From assembly GCA_001557505.1 (NCBI GenBank), contig LSAX01000006.1, forward strand, positions 3,162,001-3,226,000: a stretch of 64,000 bases of DNA. The letters are read 5' to 3'. Below, one piece after another: positions 44,375-56,733 of the stretch. The stretch comes from Reticulascus tulasneorum (taxonomy: Eukaryota; Ascomycota; Sordariomycetes; Glomerellales; Reticulascaceae). Position 1 is the stretch's first letter; each line of letters opens with the position of its first letter. A program made the position numbers and the translations under genes. Under the pieces are notes generated by a model. That model worked only from the letters and a program-made list of their open reading frames with translations. It did no database searches and had not been told where the DNA came from.

Positions 44375-46049
44375 ATGATAGGAACTTCAATCTGGGACTA
44401 TGTCTTTATTCGCACATGCATATTCTTTCTGCACCTAGTCGCGCCTCTTAGCGTCCTCTATTCCCTTACAAGCTTTCTCGTCCACCCATCATTCCATATC
44501 CCCCGCATAGTAGAAGTATGGCTTATCCTCGAGACGGGTTTCTACCTTTTCGTTTATCTCCCTCGCAAATATTACCTCCAAACAGCTGCTACACATCCTG
44601 CTACCGTCTGCCGCGATGATCGCCGTATGCTCTTCCACCGTTGCCACAAGAACATTCCAGACCCTGAACGCTATCTCGCGAAATGGTTCATGGATGCTCC
44701 TGCAGCGGAGATCAAGCGCGAAAACGTAAAGGAATTCTTTCGATGGGCGTTCCTGAATGAGACGGAGCCCGACCCAGTTCATGAAGAAGAGCTGGAGGAG
44801 TATACCGAAGAGATGGAGAAGTTGTTGGGCAGAAAGTTGGAGCCAGGGCGTGGCGATGCAAAATGCCTGCGCTTAACATTCGACAAAGTCAAAATGCTAC
44901 ATCGGAGCCTGATATGGTATTGTGTGGGTTTCTCTTCTCCAGGACACGCCTAATAAGCTTTCTGGCCATAGAGAACAGAAGGTTAGTCGCTAACTGCGCT
45001 TTGATCTGTAGTGCGTATTCGTTGTCGACACCATAGCATCTGGCTATTTGCGCTGGCACTCTTTCAACTTCCACTCCACTTCATTCCTTCAATTGCCTTC
45101 TGTCTTCCCTTTACGTCCCCTCGCTCCCTTTACCGCCTATCGCTCTCCTGCCAAAACTCTCACTTACTGGCATCGGCCGCATATATCGAAAACCAAACTC
45201 CCCATACTCTTCATCCACGGGATCGGCATCGGTCTCTACCCATACGTTAATTTCTTGGCCGAATTGAAGGAATCCGATGAGGAGGTTGGGATCATTGCCG
45301 TGGAGATCATGTCTGTGAGCTTCAGAATAACAGCTGAGGCGCTGCTAAAAGATAAGATGTGTGAGGAGGTTCATTGCATACTCAAGGCCCATGGCTGGGA
45401 TAAGCTTGTGCTAGTGTCACATTCGTGGGTTTCTCCTTCATTTCTCTCCGCGTCTTAGTTCTTCCTCGATATGAATACTGACTTTTCAAAGGTACGGAAG
45501 TGTCATTGCAACACATCTCCTCCATATGCCACCGATAGCAGAAAAGATCGATTCAATCCTATTCATCGACCCGGTTTCGTTTTTGCTTCATCTCCCTGAC
45601 GTGGCTTATAACTTTGTGCGATCGCAACTGTCCTCCGCTATGGTCTCATGCTAACCTCTCTGACTACATAGATATACCGCAAGCCAAGTCTTGCTAACGA
45701 GCATCAACTCTCATATTTCGCCTCCATGGACATGGGCATATCGCACACGCTTTCTAGACGCTTCTTCTGGGCCGATAACATCCTGTGGAAAGAAGATATC
45801 CAAGGTCATCGCGTAACTGTAGTGCTTGCTGGGAGAGATCTAATTGTCGATACCGAAGTTGTTGGGGCATATCTGACAGGCGCAGAGGATTGGATTCTGG
45901 ATACTGCTGGCTGGAAAGGTGGAGTTTGGAAGGGAAACGGGTTAGATGTCATGTGGTTTCCAAAATTGGACCATGCACAGGTGTTTGATAAGAAGAAGAC
46001 CAGGAGTATGTTGGTGGATATTGTTAGAAGCTATTGTGCCCAGGAATAA
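44375..46049 (+). CDS. Alpha/beta hydrolase with N-terminal membrane segment
   Basis: Four exons (44375-44923, 45012-45424, 45492-45615, 45672-46049) give 487 residues. Residues 1-65 have two hydrophobic segments (FIRTCIFFLHLVAPLSVLYS, VEVWLILETGFYLFVYL), so the protein is membrane-bound. The hydrolase domain begins with LPILFIHGIGIGLYPYVNFL (HGIGIG oxyanion segment). The nucleophile elbow SHSYGS is formed across intron 2 with Ser321. The acid is probably Asp in AGRDLIVDTE, and the general base is His in PKLDHAQVFD. Introns 1 and 2 both use the unusual donor GTGGGT and intron 3 uses GTGCGA. Substrate unknown; lipid or ester hydrolysis is likely. Confidence 0.85.
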
Positions 46050-46076
46050 TTGGAGTCCTAACTGGTTCTACTCTGT

Positions 46077-48984
46077 TCAGCTCGAATAAGTTGCATCAAA
46101 GGTATCAACTGGACAAGCGCTGATAAAAGTCTTTGGCACCGGCGTGAAGCGATCTCCACCAACTGGACCGTTCTCTCCAAGATATCTTTCTCGTTGCAAG
46201 AAGCACGACGCACAAAGAATTTCCGAGGGCTCGTAGCTTCCTATCCACCTCCGTCCTTGTGCCCGATAGAGCATTGTTGCAGCATCGCTGAATGGGTCCC
46301 CTTGGACGCTCTCATGCATTCCCATTTTGTCATACTCCTCGCAAAGATCATCAATGCTTACTTCAATCTCCTTGTAGAGTTCCTCTTCGACATCTTCATC
46401 AATATCACCAGATTCGGCTTCGAGTCGTATGTGCGTCACACCACAAGCGTGCAGATAGTCAGAACACTGACAGCTGAACTTATGTTTGGTGACCCGGCAC
46501 TCCTCGAAGGCTATGTTCACAGGTTGCACGAGTCCAGTACCAATCTTGGTATAGTCATCGCCGCAGTTACAACAACGATGTGGTGCAACTGCTGTATCGG
46601 TTGTGTCAGCAGAACTCTCCTCCCTGGCAGTTTGTATGCAGAGTGCAAATGACTCTCGATCCATTGATAGCTCGCTTAGAATATACTCGAGCTCCGCTTC
46701 AACAAGCGGCCTTATGTTTGCAAGGATTCGCGGGGACATCTTAGTCCAAGTGGTATAGATCATCGGCAGCGATCGATTGATATCTCGTTTGCCCAGACCA
46801 TCCGTGCCCGGGATAGGATCAAACCCGTCGACCTGGAGAAACTGGCAAGCTTGGACAGCCAGCGGTATCAGATCTTTCTCGCTGGCTCGGAGAGCTAGCC
46901 AATGCCCAATTGCACGGATATGAGACTGATACTCAGGGCCTTGTTTCCCTCCATCCGCACGTAGAATGTTCGATATGACCTGACTCTCATGCTCCTCAAT
47001 GAGAAACGCCCGTACAGCTTGCTGCACGCCATGCCACACTGACTTAGCACCCAGTGCCACAAGAATTTCGGTCTGCTTCTGACTGTAAAGCCAGTGGACG
47101 CTAGTCTGAGACATATGAGTTTTCTCTTTAGACATTGATGCTATCAGATTGTGGCCCACGACCCAGCCGTCGCCATTAAGTTCTGATATATCAAGACATT
47201 CCTCGCCAAACAAACGCATCATGCGGATCTTCTCTGATGCTGGAATATCTTGACAAAACTCGGACCAAATGCCCAGAGGGGATCTAATAAAGTTCGTTAG
47301 CTCTTCCAAGGATCCTCTGGAGTTGATGACCAGTTACTATACAAGGCATCGTCCGTCGGGCCTTCATATACCAGAGATTGCTTGTCAGCCCCAGCCTCAA
47401 TTAATGCGGCGCAAAGATCCACATGGCCCGAGGCGGCAGCGAACTATGTCAAGTCAGTCATATTACTGATCATCATCAATGGCACGCTGGCGAGAACTCG
47501 GACGGCTTACATGCAAGGGAGTCCACCCTTTCGGACTGGTGTCTTTTAGAGATGCATCACCACGAGTAAGCATTCGTTGAACGGCTTTGATATTACCATC
47601 TCGGCACATATCGAAGATAAGTGAGTTTTCCGGTACAGCCCTCACCGCTGCAACGTTGAACCTCCAGCCGGATGTTGGCGACCACTGGAGATTGGCCTCA
47701 GTGCCATATCGAAGACCGAACCTAGTAAGCCACGATGCAGGATAGAATATGAATGAGGTGATGACCTCTAAGTTGCCTGATGATGCGCTAGATCCCTCAG
47801 CAGCTTTCAACGTGCTCGTGCGAATCCAGATCGAGCCAAGCACCACACCCATTGAGGATTTCTGATGGCACACTTTGGAACGGCTTAAGCGGGGTCTCTT
47901 TCGTGTATGGTCCTCGGTGACATCTTCCTGCTTTTTTATCTCCCCTTCTGACATTGAGACCTTGCGAATATCATAGTTTTCGGGATCGTAGGAGCCACGA
48001 TAGGTAGTGTCAAAGGAAGTTGCTTGATTCAGACTTGACTGCATGAGGTCCTGCACGGTGCCGCTTGCGAAGAGGTCATCCACGGCTAAGTGAAGAGAGC
48101 GCTGTAAGAACTTCTGCACCATCGAATTTGAGGTGATTCCAGTAATTGCGCTGTCTTCGCTCGTTGGAACCAAGTTGCCCGTTGTGGGTGAGCCTAAAGG
48201 CTCCTGCGGTGACACCATTCCAGGATTTGATGAAGGGAAAGCGTCGTAACCAGGCGAAGTCTTGGTAAGAATAGGGTTGTTCAGTTGGCTCTTGGTATCT
48301 GTAGTCTGCGCGGCGCAAATCTGCACAATCTGGACATCTTGATTTGTGAAACAAAGCCGCGGCTTTTGGATACTAGATGTGCACTTATCAGTACCGGCCT
48401 CGTTCCTTCGATGCTAGGAAAACACCATAACCAACTGCCATACTTCTGGTACATTAGCCCAAGCATCAGTGTATTTCTGACCTCGCTTAGGGATTGCTGA
48501 AACTTCCCAAGCTGCTTCAACTTGGCGTTCATCTTGAATTTCGTCCACAGACGTTCTCGCTTTGGTACGGCCATTACAGCTTCTGGTTCGAACTCGGCAA
48601 CAATTTTCACAAGCATCTGTACATGTGGTTGGCCAAGTAAGCTTTGTGCCAACCGTAAGTGTCGAGGTCTATGAAGATCTCAAGACTTACGTTGACCTGT
48701 GTTTGGCAGGCATCGAGCGTGAACGCGACCGATGGCGACAAGTCGACCTCATTTGACAAGTCTTCTAGTACCTTGGTAAGGAGCATAAGATCATTTTTAA
48801 TTACTTGCACGGCTGCCGGTGCCTCTTGCAACGATTCCCAAAACTGATACAGCTGGAAGCAACTATGTGCTAGGCGTGCTGCGGCGTCCACAAAGCTAAC
48901 CGCTGTCGGCAGTAAGCACAGTAATGATACAATGGAGTTTAGCTCGGAAAACTTACTTCCAGCTGCTACGGAAAACGGGTCCAT
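46077..48984 (-). CDS. Ankyrin-type protein with fungal STAND-like N-terminal domain; frame break
   Basis: Reconstructed exons: 48984-48957, 48902-48691, 48616-48444, 48372-47511, 47443-47372 and 47300-46077 (about 856 residues if the last junction is right). The N-terminus (MDPFSVAAGTVSFVDAAAR after splicing a 54-nt intron) matches the helical domain that opens many fungal NLR/ankyrin proteins. One or two ankyrin units follow near KGWTPLH|FAAASGHVDLCAALIEAGA. The C-terminal 400 residues carry Cys groups (RCCNCGDDYTKIG, FSCQCSDYLHAC, LCASCF) that could bind zinc. After LIEAGADKQSL the frame runs on to a stop (PEDPWKS), while the downstream frame starts with EELTNFIRSPLG. The only possible splice (GTATAT to GGAAGAG) is weak, so a frameshift is possible. 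Function unknown; nucleus or signalling is a guess. Confidence 0.6.
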
Positions 48985-50314
48985 TGCAGTAACTTCTTTG
49001 GTACTACTCGTTCTCAGGTGGCATCTCTAGTAGTGTAGCATCATCTTTGCACATAAGAAGCTAAGGTTGAAGCATTAGGCTATGATTTAAACACTTACTC
49101 AGATGTTTGCCTCCCCTGTCTTGAACACGTCTTCGACGCACGATTGACATAAAACGAACTTGAAGGCTTGATGACAACAAAGTTGTGCAGGGATTCGCGG
49201 TGGATCAAAAGCAGCCGTGATAGGCTCTGTGATGATGGCTGCAGCGCGGCGCTTCGAAGAAAGGCTGTCCATTGGAGCCACAAGCAAAAGCTGGAGGAAG
49301 TGGCTTGAATTTCGACTCCAAATCCATCACTCTGCTTCTCTGATGCAGGTTTCTGCGCTATTGCTTTATATGGTCCAACCATGAGTGTGAAACTCGGTGC
49401 GGCTGCCGCGCCTTCGGCTATGAATGATTGCAAGAGCCAAACGAAATGGGACAGCAACCCTGCTCGCTCAGAGGTGTGCCCCTCCTCTGCTCGGCACTGG
49501 GCTATATACAGTACCAATGGTATACGGTGTGCATCGGCTTTATCTGACAAGTCCTCGGAAGTAATTAGAGAAGAACAGGCTCCGAATCTGCGGTGGTAAT
49601 TGCTCACAGGAAAGGCTGAGGTAAAGATCTCAACAAACCCTTGGCTCTGTTCTCAAAGCTTTCGGGCTGTGAGTGCTGTCAAAGGTTCTTCGCTTTGTGG
49701 AGACATAATTCAAAATCCGTCAGCCCCAATGCTGAGCTGCAATCATTAGTGCCATCGTTTACGTTTTGAAGGAGGGCACTTGTAGTAGTACCGTGGCTTC
49801 TGAATTTTACGAACAGAATGATATTCTCCCCGCACATGACAAGCGTTTCCAACTTGACGGTATTCCTTGAAGGCATGGCGCCTTTACTGAATTCTGCAAG
49901 ATAAACTATGTATTTCCAGGCCTCAATAAGCAACAGGACCGTTCTTCTCAAGAGAAGCAGGCTTCGAGGTAGTATAGCACAAGCTCGCCGATATTATTAT
50001 GATCTAAATCTATTTGGAATATCTCTATCATGTCACACCCCCTTCTTTCACTGCCTCTGCTTCAGAGCCTTCAGATAAAGTCGTCAACATCTTCCCACCA
50101 CTCCTTAGCTTGTAACATTGCGCTGTCGCCATCATGAAACCAGATCGCACCATTCAACATAACCTCTAGAAACCCAACTCCCATGTGGCCCATATGCCTC
50201 CGCCTAAACTTTGGACTAACCTAGGGCAAGTTAGATTTACCAAACTGCTGATAGCCATAACCAAAGCTCTAGTCTATAAATGATCGTTTATTTCTGCAAT
50301 AAATCAGAAATCTT
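48985..50314. other. Region with unsupported minus-strand frames
   Basis: Two minus-strand frames (49095-49607, 170 codons; 49679-49951, 90 codons) could be exons of an unidentified gene. An alternative frame at 49099-49287 ends with a Cys group (LCCHQAFKFVLCQSC). No family was recognised and no convincing splicing links them. The remainder is the 3' flank of the RTA1-type gene. Confidence 0.3.
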
Positions 50315-51255
50315 TTACTGGCTAGCAGTTCCCGAATCGGCTCTCCCCTTGAATGCTGGATCATGACACTGCAACAACTCCACATGCTGCAATACTTCGT
50401 CACTCCTAGTGGATATGTATTTGGCTGGATGATACGCAACCAGCGCAGCCAGAACCCCAAGCATTAAGACAGAGTCAAAAACATATAGGTATACTTCGTT
50501 GGTCAGCAAAGGTCCATCAACTCCGCCGATGTACTCGATAAGCCGAAATAGCGACCTGATGAATATCAAGCCACTGGCGGCATAGAGCACAAGCATCACC
50601 CCCTTCCATCCCTTCAATATCCCTTTGTCACCCGGGCGCACGGGGATTGGCGGCGGGCGTGCCAGCATGCGCCTATGGAACACTACCGATACGACTAAGA
50701 ACCCTGCAAAGAACAGGATCTGAAGCGCCAGCCCAAGGAGGATAATGTTCTTGCTGAGAACGGTGATGTCGCGTTTTCCGTCATTCATCGACAGCATCGC
50801 GGCACCAAGGGCCTGTACCACGAAGGACAGGATATCACCTCCGACGAAGACAACGGTGAGCCAGGAAACTCTAAAAGGGGAGAGATGCTGCGCTCGCAAA
50901 AACACAATCAAGCGGCCGAGAACCATATATATAGAGGCGGCGAAGAGGTTGGGAGCTACTAGGAGAGAAAGGCCCTGCAGGACGTAGATCGGCAAGCCCT
51001 TGGGGCGCGAGTGCGACACGAATCGACAGGTGTAACCAGTGATTTCGACTACATCATGTTAGTAATATTGTATACTCTTGGGACAGGGGACTTACGGATG
51101 CCGCCGCAGACGAGCGGGATAAAATACCATGCTCGCTTCTGAAGGATTATGTAGGCGTGCCACGCGGTAGCCACAGCGAAGCCGCAGAGGAATATCATGG
51201 CGGCAACGCCTGACGGCGTGTAGCGGTAGAAGTTGATATTACTCGTGTCGGCCAT
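50315..51255 (-). CDS. RTA1-like multi-pass membrane protein
   Basis: Two exons (51255-51096, 51048-50315; 47-nt intron) give 297 residues with about seven hydrophobic helices. Diagnostic parts: MIFLCGFAVATAWHAYIILQ, WYFIPLVCGGI continuing across the splice into LEITGYTCRFVS, LLVAPNLFAASIYMVLGRLI, FVGGDILSFVVQALGAAML and FIRSLFRLIEYIGG. This is the RTA1 family of fungal lipid-translocating exporters, several members of which affect resistance to azoles or 7-aminocholesterol and sphingoid-base tolerance. The C-terminal tail is short and cytosolic. Substrate cannot be predicted. Confidence 0.95.
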
Positions 51256-53963
51256 GATCGGATATTGATTTCAAGCGGTTAATAGACTTTGATCGCGAGC
51301 GCTGGATGAGTTGCTTGGTTTTTCTGAATGATGAAAATAATAACAGAGGAGAGTAGCTGGAATGGCTATCGTTCTACAGTCTATATGCAGTATGGCATGT
51401 CGCATATGTCTCAGGAATGGGGACTTCATCATCCGCTCCACTTTCGAACTTTCGCACCGCACCCAGCCCTCTGCATGCGGTGGAATGGGTATTTATTGAG
51501 GTGGATTCCATGTGGTGGATTGATCGCCTAACTGAGACCAATAAGAAACAGAAGCTTGAGAAAACTGTCGAGACCTGAGGACAGTAGTTCTACAAATTAA
51601 ACATCAAATGCGACTACTAGCTGGCAGAAACCGAGCTTTATTTCATGAAGCCCTGAGCCGAACCAAAACTACTCAGGTAGTGATCGACAGTAATCACAAG
51701 CTCAAGCAAGTACGACAGGGTTACAACAACCCTCCTGTTAATGATGGTCTCAAATCTAAACTCAAAACCGATGACAGGGATGGTGCCTCAAGTTCCAGCC
51801 AATGACGCAGAGACAACTTTACTAGATGATGGTTCAACAGATACCATGGGTCAGTCATGCTCACACCGTATCCTAAAGTATAGTCTGGTGTGGATTTCAA
51901 GTTCTTGGATGCGCATTTGCCATGCTGCTATGTATTTGTTTGTCGTACATTCTTAGTTAGTGGCTTCATTTGGTGGAATTGATCTCACACAGATGACAAA
52001 CAGTGCTGTTATAATGTCCTTCGGTATATAAACCGACAACCTCGCTGGACTAGTCCCACACAACGAGTGTAAATATATGAGGTAAAGAGCGAATAACTAT
52101 TGAGTAAGGTACTAACCGGGTACTTTTCTAAGATGAGATCGACAATACGTATGGCTTTGTTCAAATATAATGGTCGTGGACTGCCGTCTAACAGCCATCT
52201 TTCCAGACCATAATGGACAAAACCGATTATTCCAACCCCTGTGTCTGAGATCGACGTATCTGGGTATAGTCAATCCGAATTCGACTCTTAGTATCTCGAT
52301 CCTTGGTTGGTGCTTTCTGAAGATGCAGCGGTATAGACGTATGCAGTATGGTGATTCTTTATAGAACCATAGGTTACCAGCTTCTGCCAGGGAGGACTGG
52401 CGATCATTAGAGAATACAAATGGACGGCAAGCTAACTCGCTTTAGAAGTTTAAACTTCGTTGACTTAACAAGTGTCCACTGGAGCGTAATCGAAATAGTT
52501 CTACAATATGTGTGGCTGCTCCGATTTGTTTGTAGTCTTTCTTTTGTCTACTTCTGGCAGCTATATTTCCATGCACTATTCTTGTTTGTGTTATATAGTA
52601 TAGACTGTTATAAGATGATACTAACTTGATCACTAGACCTGCACTGGAAGGCGACTAGTGCTTCAACCCATCGGGTTCACAAAGATAGGCCAGGTGCTAT
52701 CCTGTGTATAAGGCAGACGCCGCAGAATACGACAGTAACGCGTTATATCACTTACCTACTGGCTACTTTGAATCCGACCTTGACCTATGCACACCAAGTC
52801 CCCTCCTCTCTGACTGAGGCAACTTCAGCCGAGGTGCCCAAACCAAGGATCACTAGGGCTAGGCTAATTCAGGTCAAGCAGACAAGCAACGGCCTACATG
52901 AACTAAGCTCGGCAACAACAGTCGCGGCGTTTGAGACTTGCGTTCTGCCGTCTCGAGTCCTGGCGAGTAGTTCACCCGACGGAGACGTTATTATCCGACA
53001 TCCCATCCTAATGGGACCCTGTACATTGCGATCCCTGTTTGTTGTATAAAATATACTACGTACTTCCAAAAATAGTGCGGTAGGGTATAAAGTGCAAGTA
53101 TCGCGAATATTAAAAGCGCTCTTCGCTTGAGTACTACGGGGCAAGATCAGCGGAACTACGCTAACAAACATTCAGGGAGTACGAATATATTGTAGTAATG
53201 AAGCAGGGCCAGGTAAGACGAATTGCCCTTATAGGACACATTGCCCTTCTAGGAAGCAGTTAGCCCTGATCAGGGTAAGCACTATTGGGATTATGTGCAA
53301 GGGTCTCTTCATTGGTTGACTCTGGCCTCCAAAATGCATGTCCCTGTTAAAGCAGATGAACCGAGATCACTAAACAATTCGCGTAGTACAACTATATTCT
53401 CGCAACTTCGCAGGCCTGGAAAATCTGAAACCCAACTAAAGCAGCGGGAGATTTGAAGATATTAGTGCGTTCACCAAAAGTGCTCATCCTACAGTAAAGG
53501 CTGCGGCGGACTTTGGCGAGCTGACCCGACGTCTGCAGATGCGGCGTGGAACTATGAATAGGCCGAACTGTAAGTGAAGGTGAGGTTGCGAGCGGCGTGT
53601 CGTCTCAAACTGGAAATCCCGGCGAGGGCACCAACAGTGGTCTGACCTACCTCTACGACAATCGCAGTAACGGCTAGGCATTTCACGAGCATGCGGTATC
53701 ATCTTAGTACTCGAGGTACAACGTGAATACGAGACATGGCTTCGGGTAACACCTGTAGATTCCGGTCAAAACAGAGGTAGCAGTTACACAAGTACTTGTG
53801 CCAGAAATAAGTCCAGCTTACTTCTGCAGAGTACGTGGTAAGCTGGCATTCGTATATAACTGATTGACAGAGACTTATAAAAAGCCCTATGTCAGTCACT
53901 TAATGTTCTCATTGCAGTCCTTTATCAAAATTGCATATCGATCGAGGACCATCATAACCGGCA
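51256..53963. other. Gene-free AT-rich block of about 2.7 kb
   Basis: No frame has a recognisable domain. A short repeat (ATTGCCCTT[A/C]TAGGA) occurs twice near 53221-53252. The last 150 bases are the lipase promoter. It is probably old repetitive or decayed sequence, but no element could be named. Confidence 0.4.
53876..53882 (+). promoter_or_regulatory. TATA box of the lipase gene
   Basis: TATAAAA lies about 82 bases upstream of the lipase start codon, at a normal spacing for a fungal core promoter. Confidence 0.55.
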
Positions 53964-55226
53964 ATGTACTCCCTACGAACCGTTCTCATAGCTTTTGCTG
54001 TCGCAGGCTTCGCTGCCTTTGGCCAGACCACACCCACGACCCAGCAAAAGGTCCCCATTCCACCGAGCAAAGACCCATGGTACGCAGCGCCTGCCGGATA
54101 CGAGAAGAGTCCTCCTGGGACAGTCTTCAAGATCCGCAAAGCTCCCGGAAACCTAACCGCCATCTTTAATGCCTCGGCCGTTTACAACATTTTGTATCGC
54201 ACAACAGACAGCCAATACAAACCCACGTTCGCGGTCACCACGCTCTACGTCCCGTTCCCCAGCAGGACAAGAGATCCAAGCCCGTTGCTAACATGGCTTC
54301 ATCCCTATGATTCCAATAACATCGACGCCAGTCCAAGCTATCTGTTTTACAAACCATTTCCATTCACGGCCGATTTGCCCGCTTCCCTCGCCAGAGGCTG
54401 GTATGTCAACGTCCCTGACTACGAGGGGCCCAAAGCCTCGTTCACTGCAGGCGTTATGACCGGCCATGCAGTTCTCGACTCTGTCCGTGCGATCCTGGCC
54501 GCAAGTCTTGGAATCAGCAAGACCAACCCATCTGCTTTATGGGGTTATTCCGGTGGCGGCCTCGCCGTTGAGTGGGCTGCCGAGCTCCAAGTCCAGTACG
54601 CGCCCGAGCTCAAATTTGTTGGGGCCGCCATTGGCTCACCGGTGCCAAACATCACTGCAGTGTTACACAACGTCAACGGCGGGCAACTCGCCGGTCTAAT
54701 CCCCGCCTCCCTCCTAGGCCTCGTCAGCCAATACCCTGATGCTGAGCAGTACATCTTGAGCCAACTCAAACCCGAAACAAAAGACACATTTCTTTCTACC
54801 AAGAACATGAACTGGATTGAGGAAGTGACTTTCTTCATGAACCAAGATATTAGCGATTATTTTATCAACGGTATCTCTGTTGTGTATACTGCGCCGGCGA
54901 TGCAGAAAGCGTGGAACAATGAAATGTTCATGGGCTACCATGGGGTGCCGCAAATGCCACTCTTTGTGTACCAGGCCATTGGTGATGAGCTGACGAACAT
55001 TGAGCTTACTGATTCACTCATTAACAGGTTTTGTGGTGTTGGCGCCAATGCGAGATTCGAGAGGAATACAGTTGGCGGCCATATCGAAGAACTGACAAAT
55101 GGTGCACCAAGTGCTGTGAGATGGCTGTCTGCAGTGTTTGATGGAACATACTCGACAAAATACTCACCTGTTGGATGCACTATTGAGGATGTTACTGTTG
55201 ATATTGCCGGTTCTGGGTCCGAGTAA
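53964..55226 (+). CDS. Secreted LIP-family (Candida lipase A-like) lipase
   Basis: Single exon, 420 residues. The signal peptide is MYSLRTVLIAFAVAGFAAFG. Family features: PWYAAPAGYEKSPPGTV, YNILYRTTDSQYKPTFAVTT and TWLHPYD. The nucleophile elbow LWGYSGGGLAVEW has Ser196, the acid is probably Asp341 in AIGDELTN and the base His373 in VGGHIEEL. This is the alpha/beta-hydrolase family of secreted fungal lipases (LIP / CAL-A type, Pfam secretory lipase), which hydrolyse triacylglycerols and esters outside the cell. N-glycosylation sites (NLT, NAS, NIT) are present. Length fits. It may act with the secreted subtilisin 3 kb away in nutrient acquisition, but the two genes are not obviously co-regulated. 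Confidence 0.93.
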   Translation: MYSLRTVLIAFAVAGFAAFGQTTPTTQQKVPIPPSKDPWYAAPAGYEKSPPGTVFKIRKAPGNLTAIFNASAVYNILYRTTDSQYKPTFAVTTLYVPFPSRTRDPSPLLTWLHPYDSNNIDASPSYLFYKPFPFTADLPASLARGWYVNVPDYEGPKASFTAGVMTGHAVLDSVRAILAASLGISKTNPSALWGYSGGGLAVEWAAELQVQYAPELKFVGAAIGSPVPNITAVLHNVNGGQLAGLIPASLLGLVSQYPDAEQYILSQLKPETKDTFLSTKNMNWIEEVTFFMNQDISDYFINGISVVYTAPAMQKAWNNEMFMGYHGVPQMPLFVYQAIGDELTNIELTDSLINRFCGVGANARFERNTVGGHIEELTNGAPSAVRWLSAVFDGTYSTKYSPVGCTIEDVTVDIAGSGSE

Positions 55227-56733
55227 GCCTGGAGAAGAGCCTTCATGCCTTGTGCTCCAGGTAGCCACATATGACCTGAATTATTTCACTCCACTTCTTG
55301 GCGATAGATGGACTTACCAAAGTTCTTTTTATTTAAATACATTTATATTGCTCTTACCAACATCCAACAGGAGCTCTGTATTAATGCTTCGATGTTCCAT
55401 CTTTGTATCGCTTCAAAGCAAAGCTTCGTACCTTAGCAACCATTGTGTGATTCTTTTTTATTCGTAACAATGAGCTTGTAACTTGCGGATAGGCGATATG
55501 AGTTGTTGCCTTCATACCAGTTGTGAAATCGATGTAATTTACATTTCCTAATCATAATCCAACATTTATTCCATAGAGCATTGCTTTCGCGTCGCAATTT
55601 CGAAGCCTCTTTGGATTGTTAATCTCAACACTCAGCTTGCCTGTATTGATACCGTTGTACAATTCAATCAATGTTTGCTCTGCCACCTTCAGTTCCCCTT
55701 TGACAATCGTCTCTTTACGTTTAAGTTTGCCTTCATCAAGCCATTATGCCAGTTAGCGACGCGCCTCGGGGTATTCCTTTATGAAGTCGAAGACGATGAA
55801 ACCTTGCATCCGAATGCGCATTTTGATGACATAGGAGAAGTTCTGTGGTTGAGGTTAGCTCCGGATATCTGCGCTCTTCGCTCGCGGGAAGACTTACACG
55901 TGGACCTTGGGGGGCTGTGGAGTTGTATTTGCTTTTTAGGCATGACTTAGCCGCACCCGCTCACATCCGCCTGCAACCTTCCTGCACCCGCCCGCACCCG
56001 CCGCCCGAGTCAAACGTTCCTTAGGCTTCTTCGGCAGCAAGGTACTAATTCGGCAGTAAGACCGTAAGTCAATGCTAGCGGGTGGCTGCAGGCCAGGTCC
56101 TCACCGTTGTTGATTTTGTCGCATTCTCGGTAATATTGTCCGATACTGGCCCACTAACGAGCTTACCCAGGTAAACAAACCCCCTGAATCCCGACGTCAG
56201 AAGAAGATACCCTTGCCATAGCTTCTGTCATTTTCCAATACCTCATATTCATGTCACTACCAGCATCGTTGAAACTCGACTTGTGTGGTTCTCTTCCGGT
56301 ATATACTGTCTTGACATCATCTGGGGCGGTAAATGTGGTTCAGCAAAGCAACCATGGAACACAGGCATCCAGGTTACGGCTCCCTGTTAATACTCGCCTT
56401 TGAGTGTCCGAGACAATCGGTAATAATATTTCTTGACATAGATATACAACCATTTCCTCCATAAGTCCTGATGCATTCAACGCTATTGTTGCATATGAGT
56501 AAGCCTTGTTGCGATCCCTATGTCCGTCTTGGCCTTGGAGCAATTACATATATATTCGTATTAATTTGTCTATCTCAAAACTGCTTAAATCACTGTAATT
56601 ATCGGTGTCTTAAAGACGCTCCAGTTGTTTTCAATTTCCGGGGTGCCGAATGGGTTAAGTGCGGCAAAACGCATACTATATTCAACATTAGCAAGACTGT
56701 CAGGCGGCGCGGGTCCGCAGCAGGGAGTAGTTC
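55227..56733. other. Convergent spacer of about 1.5 kb
   Basis: No gene is supported. At 55953-56012 there is a C-rich repeat-like run with several CCGCACCC units. The rest is AT-rich. Confidence 0.4.
55953..56012 (+). repeat. C-rich CCGCACCC-type short repeats
   Basis: CGCACCCGC, CACCCGCCCG and CGCACCCGCCG units recur within 60 bases. They are degenerate and low in complexity, with no further structure. Confidence 0.5.

Noticed and set aside
46194..46652. 152-codon + strand frame
   Set aside because: Antisense of the Cys-rich half of the ankyrin gene.
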